Shown in pieces: positions 7,904-16,930 of a stretch of 55,635 bases of DNA. The number at the start of each line of letters is the position of its first letter. Position 1 is the first letter of the stretch. Origin of the DNA: JBAYSY01 sp041675885 (GTDB lineage: Bacteria; Pseudomonadota; Alphaproteobacteria; Rhodobacterales; Rhodobacteraceae); assembly GCA_041675885.1 (NCBI GenBank), contig JBAYSY010000016.1, positions 1 through 55,635 of the forward strand, read 5' to 3'. Below the pieces are notes generated by a model. It saw nothing but the letters and a program-made list of their open reading frames with translations. It was not told where the DNA came from and searched no databases. The translations under genes and the position numbers were made by a program.

Positions 7904-7933
7904 TATATAGCAAGCCTGTATATAGCGAGCCTG
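7904..7933 (+). promoter_or_regulatory. 15-bp tandem repeat upstream of the RND operon
   Basis: TATATAGCAAGCCTG (7904-7918) is directly followed by TATATAGCGAGCCTG (7919-7933), one mismatch, ending 38 bp before the ATG at 7972. The AT-rich TATATAG units stand out in this GC-rich DNA. They could be duplicated -10 elements or repeated regulator sites. Confidence 0.5.
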
Positions 7934-7971
7934 CCGATCCTTGTTGTCGACCCTTCTTGCGAGATTGCCCG

Positions 7972-9114
7972 ATGCGTGTCCTGCCCCTGATCTCGGCCGT
8001 TCTGGTGACGGGTGCGGCCTATATGCTGGTGATGGAGCGCGAGGCGCTCGACCGTTTCGCCGGGATCGGCGCGGCGGGCAGCGACGCGCAGGCCGCGCAG
8101 CTTGCCGCCGCGAACGGCAACGGCAGCCGCGATACCGCCTCGAACGGCGGGCTGCCCGAGGACGCGCGCCAGGTCTCGGTCGTGGTGCGCGAAAGCCGCG
8201 CCCGGCCGGTGGATGACGCGGTGCTGCTGCGCGGCCGGACCGAGGCGGCGCGGGCGGTCGATGCAAGGGCCGAGACCTCGGGCCGGGTGATCTCGGACCC
8301 CGCCCGGCGCGGGTCGATGGTCGAGGCCGGGGAAATCCTCTGCCGTCTCGATCCCGGCCCGCGCGGCGCGGCACTGGCCGAGGCCGAGGCGCGGCTGGCC
8401 GAGGCCGACCTGAACGCCCGCAATGTCGAACGGCTGTCGCAGGGCGGCCATGCGTCGGAAACCATGGTGATCTCGGCCCGCGCCGCGCGGCAATCGGCCG
8501 AAGCCGGGGTCGAGGCCGCAAGGCGCGAGATCGAGCGGCTGGAGATCGTGGCCCCCTTCGGCGGGCTCCTGGAGGACGACGCCGCCGAACTCGGCTCGCT
8601 TTTGCAACCCGGCGGGCTTTGCGCCACGGTGATCCAGCTTGACCCGATGCGGCTGGTGGGTTTCGTCCCCGAGGCCGACGTGGACCGGGTGACGGTGGGC
8701 ACGGCGGCGGGCGGGCGTCTGGCCGGGGGGCGCGAGGTCGCCGGGCAGGTCACCTTCCTGTCGCGCGCCGCCGATCCGCAGACCCGCACCTTCCGCGTGG
8801 AAGTCACCGTCCCGAACCCCGACCTGTCGATCCGCGACGGCCAGACCGTCGAGATGCTGATCTCGACCCCCGGCACCTCGGCGCATCTGCTGCCGGGCTC
8901 GGCGCTGACGCTCGACGATGGCGGCACGCTGGGGGTGCGGTTGGCGGACGAGGACGACCGCGCCCGCTTCGCCCCGGTGCAGGTGCTGCGCGACACCCCC
9001 GCCGGGATCTGGCTGACCGGCCTGCCCGAGGCCGCAAGGGTGATTGTGGTCGGGCAGGAATACGTGGCCGAGGGCGTGCCGCTGGCCGTCACCATGGAGG
9101 ACAGCGGGCAATGA
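7972..9114 (+). CDS. RND efflux periplasmic adaptor (membrane fusion protein)
   Basis: A 380-residue HlyD/AcrA-type adaptor. It starts MRVLPLISAVLVTGAAYMLV (membrane anchor or signal), then a lipoyl-like half-motif (RAETSGRVISDPARRGSMVEAGEILCRLDP), a helical hairpin (residues about 135-180), the second lipoyl half (IVAPFGGLLED) and a beta-barrel region with DPQTRTFRVEVTV. It links the inner-membrane pump to an outer-membrane channel. Its stop overlaps the start of the permease gene by 4 bp (ATGA), so the two are coupled. No outer-membrane factor gene is in the window. Substrate unknown. The ATG at 7972 precedes the hydrophobic N-terminus; the longer upstream reading runs through repeats. Confidence 0.92.
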   Translation: MRVLPLISAVLVTGAAYMLVMEREALDRFAGIGAAGSDAQAAQLAAANGNGSRDTASNGGLPEDARQVSVVVRESRARPVDDAVLLRGRTEAARAVDARAETSGRVISDPARRGSMVEAGEILCRLDPGPRGAALAEAEARLAEADLNARNVERLSQGGHASETMVISARAARQSAEAGVEAARREIERLEIVAPFGGLLEDDAAELGSLLQPGGLCATVIQLDPMRLVGFVPEADVDRVTVGTAAGGRLAGGREVAGQVTFLSRAADPQTRTFRVEVTVPNPDLSIRDGQTVEMLISTPGTSAHLLPGSALTLDDGGTLGVRLADEDDRARFAPVQVLRDTPAGIWLTGLPEAARVIVVGQEYVAEGVPLAVTMEDSGQ

Positions 9115-12100
9115 CCCGGATCGTGGACTGGGCCGCCGACCGGGCGCGGATGGTGCTCGGGCTGATCCTGCTGACGCTTGCCGCCGGGATCAGCGCCTAT
9201 ATCGGCCTGCCCAAGGAGGGCGAGCCGGATATCGAGATCCCCGCCCTGTTCATCTCGGTCCCCTTCCCCGGCATTTCCGCAGCCGACAGCGAGACCATGC
9301 TGGTCAAGGTCATGGAAACCGAGATGTCCGACCTCGACGGGCTGAAGACCATGTCCGGCACGGCGGCGGAAGGCTATGCCGGGCTGGTGCTGGAATTCGA
9401 ATTCGGCTGGGACCGGGTGTCCGCCATCGCCGACGTGCGCGACCGGATGAACACCGCCGAGGCGCTGTTCCCGGCGGGGGCCGACAAATATTCCATCAAC
9501 GAGATCAACTTTTCCGAGTTCCCGATCATCATCGTCGCGCTTTCGGGCGCGGTGCCGGAACGCACCCTGCTGCGTCTGGCCAAGGATCTTCAGGACCGGA
9601 TCGAGGGCATCGACGCCGTGCTCGAGGCCAAGCTCGCGGGTCACCGCGACGAGATGCTGGAGGTGGTGATCGACCCGCTGCGGCTGGAAGCCTACAACGT
9701 CACCGCAGACGAGTTGATCCGGGTGGTGGTACGCAACAACCAGCTGATCGCCGCGGGCGAGATCGAGACCGAAAGCGGGGCGTTTTCCGTAAAGATCCCG
9801 TCCTCGTTCGATCATCCGCGCGACGTCTACGGCCTGCCGGTCAAGGTGAACGGCGACCGGGTGGTGACGCTTGGGGAACTGGCCGATATCCGGCTGGCGT
9901 TCGAGGACCGCACCGGCACCGCGCGTTTCAACGGCGAAACCACGGTGGCGCTGCAAATCGTCAAGCGCAAGGGTTTCAACGTGATCGACACCTCGGCGCA
10001 GGTGCGCGCCGCGCTGGAAGAGGAACGCGCCCGCTGGGATCCGGCGCTGCAACAGGCGGTGGTGGCGACGGCCTCGCTCGACCAGTCGATCCCGGTCGGG
10101 GACATGGTGCGCCAGCTTGAGGGCTCGGTCATGACCGCCGTCGCGCTGGTGATGATCGTGGTGCTGGCGGCGCTGGGCACGCGCGGCGCGCTGCTGGTGG
10201 GCTTCGCGGTGCCCACCTCGTTCATGCTCACATTCGCGCTGTTCGCGGTGATGGGGGTGTCGATCTCGAACATCGTGATGTTCGGTCTGATCCTTGCCGT
10301 GGGCCTGCTGGTAGATGGCGCGATCATCGTGGTGGAATATGCCGACAAGCGCATCGCCCGGGGCTCCGGGCCGATGACCGCCTATGTCGAGGCCGCGAAG
10401 CGGATGTTCTGGCCCATCGCGTCCTCGACCGCCACCACGCTTTGCGCCTTTCTGCCCTTGCTGTTCTGGCCCGGCATCGTCGGCGAGTTCATGGGGATGC
10501 TGCCCGTGACGCTGATCTTCGTGCTTTCGGCCAGCTTCCTGGTCGCCATCGTGTTCCTGCCGGTGGTGGGCGGGGTCGCGGGGCGGGCCTCGCGCGCCTT
10601 CGGGCACTGGGCCGACCGGCTGCGGCCCTTGCCGTGGCTGCTGCGGGCGGCGCTGGTGGCGCCGTCGCTCTACCTGACCTTCCTCGGCTCGCTTCAGATG
10701 CTGAATCCGGCCTATCTGACCGGCGCACCACTTGCCCCCGGCGCTGCCGGGGCGCTGCCCGGCGCGGTGATGTTCGTCATCGGCTGCATCGCCGGGGCGG
10801 TCACGCTGGATGCCGCCAGGCTGCCGCGCAGGCCGCGCCCGCTGGCGGCGGGCGTGCGGCACACGATGTTCGGCCGGTTCATCCGCATCATCGTCGGCAA
10901 CCCGGTCATGCCGGTGGTGACGCTGGCCGCCGTCGCCGCCTTCATGATGGGCGTCTTCGCCTATTACGCCGAGAACAGCCGCGGCACCGAATTCTTCGTC
11001 GAGACCGAGCCCGAACAGGCGATCGCCTATATCCGCGCCCGCGGCAACCTTTCGCTGGCCGAGAAGGACGCGCTCTTGCGCCAGGCCGAGGAACGGGTGC
11101 TGGGCACCCCCGGCATCGCCAGCGTCTTTGCCTTCGCGGGCGAAGGCGGGCTGAACCGGAACACCGGCGGCGCGGTGGCGCCGCGCGATACGGTGGCGCA
11201 GATCCAGCTTGAGATGCAGCCCTGGGACGCCCGGTCGCACGACCCGGGCTTGCGCGGCAATGCCATCATGGCCCGGGTCGAGGAAAGCCTGCGGCAGATC
11301 CCCGGCATCCAGATCGAGATCCTCGCCCATGCCCAGGGCCCGGCGTCGGGCAAGCCGATCCAGTTGCGGCTGTCGGGCGAAAGTTTCGACGATCTCGACC
11401 GGGCGGTTCAGATCGTCACCGCCCGGCTGAACGCGATGCAGGGCGTGATCGATATCGAAGACAGCCGCCCGCTGCCCGGCATCGACTGGCAGGTGCGGGT
11501 GGATGTGGAAAAGGCGGGCCGCTTCGGCGCCGACGTGGCCACGGTGGGCGGCATGGTGCAGCTTGTCACCCGGGGGATCCTGCTGGACACCATGCGGGTC
11601 GATACCTCGGACGAGGAGATCGACATCCGCGTCCGCCTGCCCGAGGCCGACCGGCTGCTCTCGACCCTCGACACATTGAAGCTGCGCACCATGGACGGGC
11701 TGGTGCCGATGTCGAACTTCATCACCCGCGAGCCGGTGGCGAAACTCGGCCGGATCGACCGGGTGGACCAGAAACGGGTCTATGACGTGCGCGCGGCGGT
11801 GGAAAGCGGCCTGGTGAACGAGGCGGGCCAGCCGATCAACCCGAACGAGCGCATGGCCCGGATCGCGGACTGGCTGACCGACGACAACCCGCTGCCCGAC
11901 GGCGTGGGCTGGGAATGGTTCGGCGACATGGCGGACCAGGAGGAATCGGGCAGCTTCCTGATCACCGCCTTCGCGGGCGCGCTGGGGCTGATGTTCATCA
12001 TCCTGCTGGCGCAGTTCAACAGCTTCTACAACGCGGCGCTGGTGCTGCTGGCGGTGGTGCTGTCAAGCTCGGGCGTGCTGATCGGGATGCTGGTGATGGA

Positions 12101-12677
12101 CCAGACCTTCTCGATCATTATGACCGGCACCGGGATCATTGCGCTGGCGGGGATCGTGGTGAACAACAATATCGTGCTGATCGACACGTTTCAGGAATAC
12201 GCCCGCTACATGCCCCGGATCGAGGCGATCGTCCGCACCGCCGAGGCGCGGATCCGCCCGGTGCTGCTGACCACGATCACCACCATGGCCGGGCTGGCGC
12301 CGATGATGCTGGGGCTGTCGCTGGATTTCATCAACGGCAGCTTCGCGCTCGACAACCCGACCGCGCTGTGGTGGACCCAGCTTGCCACCGCGGTGGTGTT
12401 CGGCCTCGGGGTGGCGACGGCGCTGACGCTGGTGGTCACGCCCGCGATGCTGGCGCTGCGGGTCTGGATCGCCACCGGCGCCTATCGCACCGGCGCCGGG
12501 CTGATGGCGCTGTCGATGGGGCGCGACAGCCGTGCGGCCCGCGACCGCGCGCTCGACCGCGCGGCGGCGCGGGTGCGGCCGCCGGAGATCCTGTGGGACG
12601 AGGACGGCCCGCCGGAGCCGGAACCCGAACCGGCGCGGGAACACGCCCCCGGCCCCACGATGCGGGCGGCGGAGTAA
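9111..12677 (+). CDS. RND efflux permease with an unusual extra central membrane segment
   Basis: A 1188-residue RND transporter, about 140 residues longer than AcrB. The start TRIVDWAADRARMVLGLILLTLAAGISAYIGLPKEGEPDIEIP and the segment LILAVGLLVDGAIIVVEYADKR (TM4) are diagnostic. TM4 carries one acidic residue of the usual pair (D-G instead of D-D), as some metal-type RND pumps also do. Between TM6 and the second half there is an extra stretch (roughly residues 500-580) with two hydrophobic segments. The C-terminus ends in a Pro/Glu/Ala-rich tail. Partner of the adaptor just upstream. Substrate not predictable. Confidence 0.92.
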   Translation: MTRIVDWAADRARMVLGLILLTLAAGISAYIGLPKEGEPDIEIPALFISVPFPGISAADSETMLVKVMETEMSDLDGLKTMSGTAAEGYAGLVLEFEFGWDRVSAIADVRDRMNTAEALFPAGADKYSINEINFSEFPIIIVALSGAVPERTLLRLAKDLQDRIEGIDAVLEAKLAGHRDEMLEVVIDPLRLEAYNVTADELIRVVVRNNQLIAAGEIETESGAFSVKIPSSFDHPRDVYGLPVKVNGDRVVTLGELADIRLAFEDRTGTARFNGETTVALQIVKRKGFNVIDTSAQVRAALEEERARWDPALQQAVVATASLDQSIPVGDMVRQLEGSVMTAVALVMIVVLAALGTRGALLVGFAVPTSFMLTFALFAVMGVSISNIVMFGLILAVGLLVDGAIIVVEYADKRIARGSGPMTAYVEAAKRMFWPIASSTATTLCAFLPLLFWPGIVGEFMGMLPVTLIFVLSASFLVAIVFLPVVGGVAGRASRAFGHWADRLRPLPWLLRAALVAPSLYLTFLGSLQMLNPAYLTGAPLAPGAAGALPGAVMFVIGCIAGAVTLDAARLPRRPRPLAAGVRHTMFGRFIRIIVGNPVMPVVTLAAVAAFMMGVFAYYAENSRGTEFFVETEPEQAIAYIRARGNLSLAEKDALLRQAEERVLGTPGIASVFAFAGEGGLNRNTGGAVAPRDTVAQIQLEMQPWDARSHDPGLRGNAIMARVEESLRQIPGIQIEILAHAQGPASGKPIQLRLSGESFDDLDRAVQIVTARLNAMQGVIDIEDSRPLPGIDWQVRVDVEKAGRFGADVATVGGMVQLVTRGILLDTMRVDTSDEEIDIRVRLPEADRLLSTLDTLKLRTMDGLVPMSNFITREPVAKLGRIDRVDQKRVYDVRAAVESGLVNEAGQPINPNERMARIADWLTDDNPLPDGVGWEWFGDMADQEESGSFLITAFAGALGLMFIILLAQFNSFYNAALVLLAVVLSSSGVLIGMLVMDQTFSIIMTGTGIIALAGIVVNNNIVLIDTFQEYARYMPRIEAIVRTAEARIRPVLLTTITTMAGLAPMMLGLSLDFINGSFALDNPTALWWTQLATAVVFGLGVATALTLVVTPAMLALRVWIATGAYRTGAGLMALSMGRDSRAARDRALDRAAARVRPPEILWDEDGPPEPEPEPAREHAPGPTMRAAE

Positions 12678-12835
12678 CCCGCGCAAGGGGAAGGCGGCGG
12701 GCCGTGCACCACCACCACCACCGCCCGCCTTGCCGGTTTGAACAGGGCGATCCTCCGCCGCGCCCCCTTGACCTTCCGCGCCCGAGGCCCCTTATTCCCC
12801 ACGATACCCGAAACGCGATCAGGAAAGGAAAATCC

Positions 12836-13438
12836 ATGTCCTTCACCCTCCCCGATCTGCCCTATGCCCATGACGCGCTCGCGCCTCTGGGCATGTCGCA
12901 GGAGACGCTGGAGTTCCATCACGACATCCACCACAAAGCCTATGTGGACAACGGCAACAAGCTGATCGCCGGGACCGAATGGGAAGGCAAACCGCTTGAG
13001 GAGATCGTCAGGGGCAGCTACCAGCCCGGCGCGGTGGCGCAGAACGGCATCTTCAACAACGCCTCGCAGCACTGGAACCACAACCTGTTCTGGGAGGTGA
13101 TGGGGCCGGGCGAGGCGAAGAAGATCCCCGGCGCGCTGGAAAGCGCCCTGACCGAAGCCTTCGGCTCGGTCGAGAAGTTCAAGGAAGAGTTCTCGGCGGC
13201 GGGCGCGGGCCAGTTCGGTTCGGGCTGGGCCTGGCTGGTGAAGGACAAGGACGGCGCGCTGAAGGTCACCAAGACCGAGAACGGCGTCAACCCGCTGTGC
13301 TTCGGCCAGACCGCGCTTCTGGGCTGCGACGTGTGGGAACATTCCTACTACATCGACTTCCGCAACAAGCGCCCGGCTTACCTTGCGAACTTCCTCGACA
13401 AGCTGGTGAACTGGGAAGCCGTGGCCGCGCGGCTCTGA
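12836..13438 (+). CDS. sodB: Iron-type superoxide dismutase
   Basis: A 200-residue superoxide dismutase with metal ligands at His28 (in EFHHD), His82 (in HWNHNLFW), Asp165 and His169 (in DVWEHSYY). Gln78, just before the second ligand, replaces the distal Gln of Mn enzymes, which is the Fe-type pattern. It converts superoxide to oxygen and hydrogen peroxide in the cytoplasm. The ATG at 12836 is preceded by AGGAAAGG. It lies between two RND systems but is separately terminated by a strong hairpin at 13470-13492. The 158-bp gap upstream has a short CAC microsatellite near 12704 and presumably the promoter. Confidence 0.97.
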   Translation: MSFTLPDLPYAHDALAPLGMSQETLEFHHDIHHKAYVDNGNKLIAGTEWEGKPLEEIVRGSYQPGAVAQNGIFNNASQHWNHNLFWEVMGPGEAKKIPGALESALTEAFGSVEKFKEEFSAAGAGQFGSGWAWLVKDKDGALKVTKTENGVNPLCFGQTALLGCDVWEHSYYIDFRNKRPAYLANFLDKLVNWEAVAARL

Positions 13439-13469
13439 CTGCCCGGCCATATCACGGACGGAAACGAAG

Positions 13470-13492
13470 AGAGGGGGCTGTCCGCCCCCTCT
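13470..13492 (+). terminator. Hairpin terminator after sodB
   Basis: AGAGGGGGC (13470-13478), loop TGTCC, GCCCCCTCT (13484-13492): a perfect 9-bp stem 32 bp after the sodB stop. A second hairpin (TGCGCG...CGCGCA) follows. The same pair of hairpins recurs at 39154-39190, so it is part of a repeated element. Confidence 0.65.
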
Positions 13493-13523
13493 TGCGCGCT
13501 TCACGCGCAATTCACCCCCGAGA

Positions 13524-13597
13524 GTATTTCTGGCAAGATGATGTGGGCAAACTGCGCCCTTTCACATCATCTTGCCCAAAATACTCCCGCCGGAGGC
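13524..13597 (+). repeat. Dispersed repeat family 1, copy A (long hairpin plus core)
   Basis: Arms of 22 bp at 13524-13545 and 13563-13584 pair at 20 of 22 positions around a 17-nt loop, beginning GTATTTCTGGCAAGATGATG. The core AAAATACTCCCGCCGGAGGC occupies 13578-13597. The rest of the gap 13439-13755 between the convergent sodB and RND genes holds smaller GC hairpins (near 13605-13625 and 13720-13745) and no gene. Confidence 0.75.
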
Positions 13598-13755
13598 GGC
13601 GTCTCGGGAACCTTCCAGTGGAAGGTTCCAGCCGCGAACGGGCGCCCCGTGGGCGCCCCGGATCGCCGCGCGCCAGCGCGGCGCCCGGCCCAACGCCTTG
13701 TCGCGCGCCAGCGCCACAAGGGGGAGGGAGCCCCCCACCCCGGTCAGCCGGGGTC

Positions 13756-16700
13756 CTATTCCGCCGGAGTGCGCCGCGCCGCTTCGCCCGCCGTGGCGGC
13801 GTCGAGTTCGCGCGACAGGCGTTCCTCCTCCACCGCCTTCGGGGCCGAGAATCCCGCCAGCAGCAGATAGGCCACCGGTGTGAGGTAGAGCGTCGAGAGC
13901 GTGGCGAGGCCGAGGCCGCCGACGATGATCCAGCCCAGGGCCTCGCGCGCTTCGGCGCCCGCACCGAAGGACCAGATCAGCGGCAGCCCGCCGAGCACGG
14001 TCGAGGACATGGTCATCATCACCGGCCGCAGCCGGATCATGGTCGCGTCGTGGATCGCCGTGTAGACATCGGCGCCGCGATCCCGCAGCTGGTTGGCGAA
14101 TTCGACGATCAATATGCCGTTCTTGGCCATGATCCCCACCAGCAGCACCAGCCCGATCTGCGAATAGACGTTCAGGCTGCCGCCGGTCAGCGCCAGCGCG
14201 AAGACCGCGCAGGCCAGCCCCAGCGGCACCGTCGCCATCACGATCACCGCCGCGACGAAGCTTTCGAACTGCGCCGACAGGACCAGGAACACGATCAGGA
14301 TCGCGAAGGCGAAGGTGATGAGCATGCCCGAGGAGGTTTCGGTCAGCGTCGCGGCCTCGGCCAGCGGCACGATGCGGCTGCCCGCGGGCAGGATGTCGGC
14401 CGCCAGCCGCTCCACCGCCTCAAGCGCGTCGCCGAGCGCCATGTCGGGGGTGAGCCCGGCGCTGATCTCGACCGCGCGCATCTGGCTTTCGCGGCCCAGT
14501 TCCGGCGCCACCGCGCGTTCGTGCAGCCGCACGAAGCTGGAGACCGGGATCATCTGGCCGCGGTCGTTCTGCACGAAGATGCGCTCCAGATCGCCCGGGT
14601 CGTTCACCGGGTCCGAGGTCGAGACCATCTTGATGTCGAAGCTGCGGTCGTCGATGAACAGCGTGCCCACCGTGCGGCCGTCGAGCACCGCCTGCATCGC
14701 CTCGCCCAGCCCGTCGATATTCACCCCGAGGTCGGAAGCCCGCGTCCGGTCCACCTCGATGAAAAGCTGCGGCTGGGTGGTGTCGTAGCCAAGCTGCACC
14801 TGCCCCAGCGCCGCGTTCTCCTCCATCCGGCGCACGAGTTCGGCGGTGACCTGGCCGAGTTCGTCGTAGTTCGAGCCGACGACCGCGAAGGTCAGCCCCC
14901 GGCCCGCGCCGCGGATGCCCAGCGAATTGGGCTGGATCACGCTGGCCCGCACGCCGACCACCTGTTCCAGCCGCTCCTGCACATCGGCCACGATTTCCTG
15001 CTGGCTGCGGTCGCGGGCGCCCCAGTCGGCCAGCGCCAGCACCGCGAAGCCGCGGTTGTCGCGGCCGAAGGAGCCGGAGATGGAGAAGATGCTGACCACC
15101 TCGCCCGACGCGAACAGCGGCTGCACCAGGTCTTCGATGTCGCGCATCCGCGCATTGGTGAAGTCGAGCGACACGCCCTGCGGCGCGGTCACCGACAGCA
15201 CGGCGATCGAGCGGTCCTCGGTCGGGGTCAGTTCCTGGCGGATCATGCCGAACATCATCGCCGCGATCAGCGCGAACAGCGTTGCGATGCCGATGACCAG
15301 CAAGGGCGCGGCCAGCGCCATGCGCAGGGTGGCGCCGTAAAACGCGGTCAGCCGGTGGCCGGTCCAGGCGATGATACCGTGGCCCTCGGCGATGTCCTCG
15401 CTGCGCAGCAGGCGGCTGGCCAGCACCGGGCAGAGCGTGAGCGCCACCACCGACGAAAGCGAAACCGCGATGGCCAGCGTGAAGCCGAACTCGCGGAACA
15501 GCCCGCCGACCTGCCCGGGCAGGAACGACAGCGGAATGAACACGGCGGCCAGCGTCACCGTGGTTGTCACCACCGCGAAGAACACCTGCTGCGCACCCAG
15601 CACCGCGGCGGCGCGCGGCCCCATGCCCTCGGTCCGGCGGCGGCGCACGATGTTTTCCAGCACCACGATGGCGTCGTCCACCACCATGCCGGTCGCCAGC
15701 ACCAGCGCCAGCAGCGTCAGAATGTTGACCGAGAATCCCACCAGATAGATCGCCGCCAGCGTGCCGATCAGCGCCACCGGCATGGTGATCGCCGGAATCA
15801 GCGTCGCGCGCAGGTCGCGCAGGAACAGGAAGATCACCCCGATCACGATCAGGGTGGCGAGGATCAGCGTGTTCATCACCTCGGCGATCGCACCGTTGAT
15901 GAAGGTGGCGTCGTCGCTGGTGACGAAGATACTCACGTCCTCGGGCAGGATCGGCCGCACCTCGTCGATCACCGCGCGGACGGCGGTCGAGATGTCCAGC
16001 GTGTTGCTTTGCGCCTGGCGGATGATGCCGATGCCGATCCCGGTCTGGCCGTTGGCGCGCAGCACGCTTTCGCCCGGCGCGGGGCCGAGCGTAACCTGCG
16101 CCACGTCGCCCAGCGTCACGTCGTCCACGACCACCAGCGCCTCGAACTGTTCGGGGCGGGTGATGGCGGCGGTGGTGCGCACGACGATGCTCTGGCTTTC
16201 CGACGAAAGCGCGCCCGCGGGGGCGTCGAAGGCCACGTCGCGCACCGTGTCGCGGATATCGGCAAGCGTAAGCCCGCGGCTGGCAAGCTGCATCAGGTCG
16301 ATGTCGATGCGGAACACCTCTTCGCGGGCGCCGTAGACCTGAAGGTCGGCCACGCCGGGGGCGGCAAGGAACCGATCCTCGATCAGGTCTTCGGCGATCC
16401 GCGTCAGATCCTGCGCTGAGCGGCGCGACGAGGTGATGGCGATGCGCATCACCGCATCGGCGTTGGCGTCGGCCTTGATGATGCGGGGTTCCTCGATCAG
16501 TTCGGGCAGCAGGTGGCGCACCCGCGCCACCGCGTCGCGGGTATCGGTGGCGGCAACATCGAGGTTCACGTTGTCGTTGAACTCGATCGTCACCCGGCTC
16601 ACGCCGAAACGCGAGGTCGAGGACAGCGCCTTGACCCCGGCGACGCGCCCCGCCGCCCCCTCGACGGCCGAGGTCAGTTCGCGGTCCACCGTTTCGGGCG

Positions 16701-16908
16701 CGGCACCGGGGAACGGGGTGTGGATCGTCACCACCGGCCGGTCCACGTCGGGCAGTTCGCGCACCTCGGCGCCGAACAGCCCGGCCAGCCCGGCGATCAC
16801 GATCAGCGACGACAGCACGAAGGCAAGGATCGGGCGGCGCACGAACAATGCGGTGCCCGACAGATACGCCTTGCCGCGGATCGCGTTCTGGCCCTGCACC
16901 GGCTTCAC
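13756..16908 (-). CDS. RND multidrug efflux permease (AcrB/MexB-like)
   Basis: A 1050-residue RND pump of standard length. It starts with a short basic segment, then FVRRPILAFVLSSLIVIAGLAG and LPDVDRPVVTIHTPFPGAAPETVD. The proton-relay helix TM4 reads LATGMVVDDAIVVLENIVRRRR with both Asp residues. Two large periplasmic loops and a second helix set (VGIMAKNGILIVEFANQLRD, PVMMTMSSTVLGG) complete the fold. The ATG at 16908 lies 22 bp after the stop of the adaptor gene, so both form one operon. The C-terminal tail is Arg/Glu/Ala-rich. Likely exports hydrophobic compounds to the periplasm or outside; an outer-membrane channel is not encoded nearby. Confidence 0.94.
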   Translation of the reverse strand: MKPVQGQNAIRGKAYLSGTALFVRRPILAFVLSSLIVIAGLAGLFGAEVRELPDVDRPVVTIHTPFPGAAPETVDRELTSAVEGAAGRVAGVKALSSTSRFGVSRVTIEFNDNVNLDVAATDTRDAVARVRHLLPELIEEPRIIKADANADAVMRIAITSSRRSAQDLTRIAEDLIEDRFLAAPGVADLQVYGAREEVFRIDIDLMQLASRGLTLADIRDTVRDVAFDAPAGALSSESQSIVVRTTAAITRPEQFEALVVVDDVTLGDVAQVTLGPAPGESVLRANGQTGIGIGIIRQAQSNTLDISTAVRAVIDEVRPILPEDVSIFVTSDDATFINGAIAEVMNTLILATLIVIGVIFLFLRDLRATLIPAITMPVALIGTLAAIYLVGFSVNILTLLALVLATGMVVDDAIVVLENIVRRRRTEGMGPRAAAVLGAQQVFFAVVTTTVTLAAVFIPLSFLPGQVGGLFREFGFTLAIAVSLSSVVALTLCPVLASRLLRSEDIAEGHGIIAWTGHRLTAFYGATLRMALAAPLLVIGIATLFALIAAMMFGMIRQELTPTEDRSIAVLSVTAPQGVSLDFTNARMRDIEDLVQPLFASGEVVSIFSISGSFGRDNRGFAVLALADWGARDRSQQEIVADVQERLEQVVGVRASVIQPNSLGIRGAGRGLTFAVVGSNYDELGQVTAELVRRMEENAALGQVQLGYDTTQPQLFIEVDRTRASDLGVNIDGLGEAMQAVLDGRTVGTLFIDDRSFDIKMVSTSDPVNDPGDLERIFVQNDRGQMIPVSSFVRLHERAVAPELGRESQMRAVEISAGLTPDMALGDALEAVERLAADILPAGSRIVPLAEAATLTETSSGMLITFAFAILIVFLVLSAQFESFVAAVIVMATVPLGLACAVFALALTGGSLNVYSQIGLVLLVGIMAKNGILIVEFANQLRDRGADVYTAIHDATMIRLRPVMMTMSSTVLGGLPLIWSFGAGAEAREALGWIIVGGLGLATLSTLYLTPVAYLLLAGFSAPKAVEEERLSRELDAATAGEAARRTPAE

Positions 16909-16930
16909 TCCCCCCTTTTTGCGCCCTGCG

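Larger units (their letters stand above)
7629..7971. other. Divergent intergenic region between yfgM and the RND operon
   Basis: 343 bp without a convincing gene. It contains a family-2 dispersed repeat (core 7797-7814, inverted orientation) and a 15-bp tandem repeat just upstream of the RND operon. Promoters for both directions must lie here. Confidence 0.6.

Noticed and set aside
7901..7940. CRISPR-like short tandem
   Set aside because: Only two adjacent units without spacers and no cas genes anywhere in the window.
8019..11330. Very long minus-strand open frame (1103 codons) opposite the first RND operon
   Set aside because: It is antisense to a clear adaptor-permease pair and is rich in His, Arg, Asp and Gly, the usual product of reading high-GC coding DNA on the other strand.
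12703..12724. CAC-repeat microsatellite as a hidden His-rich coding end
   Set aside because: It lies 26 bp after the permease stop TAA; no frame through it has a start and ribosome site.
13297..16419. 1040-codon plus-strand open frame opposite the second RND permease
   Set aside because: Shadow of the permease gene; the composition is His/Arg/Gln/Asp-rich with no domain.
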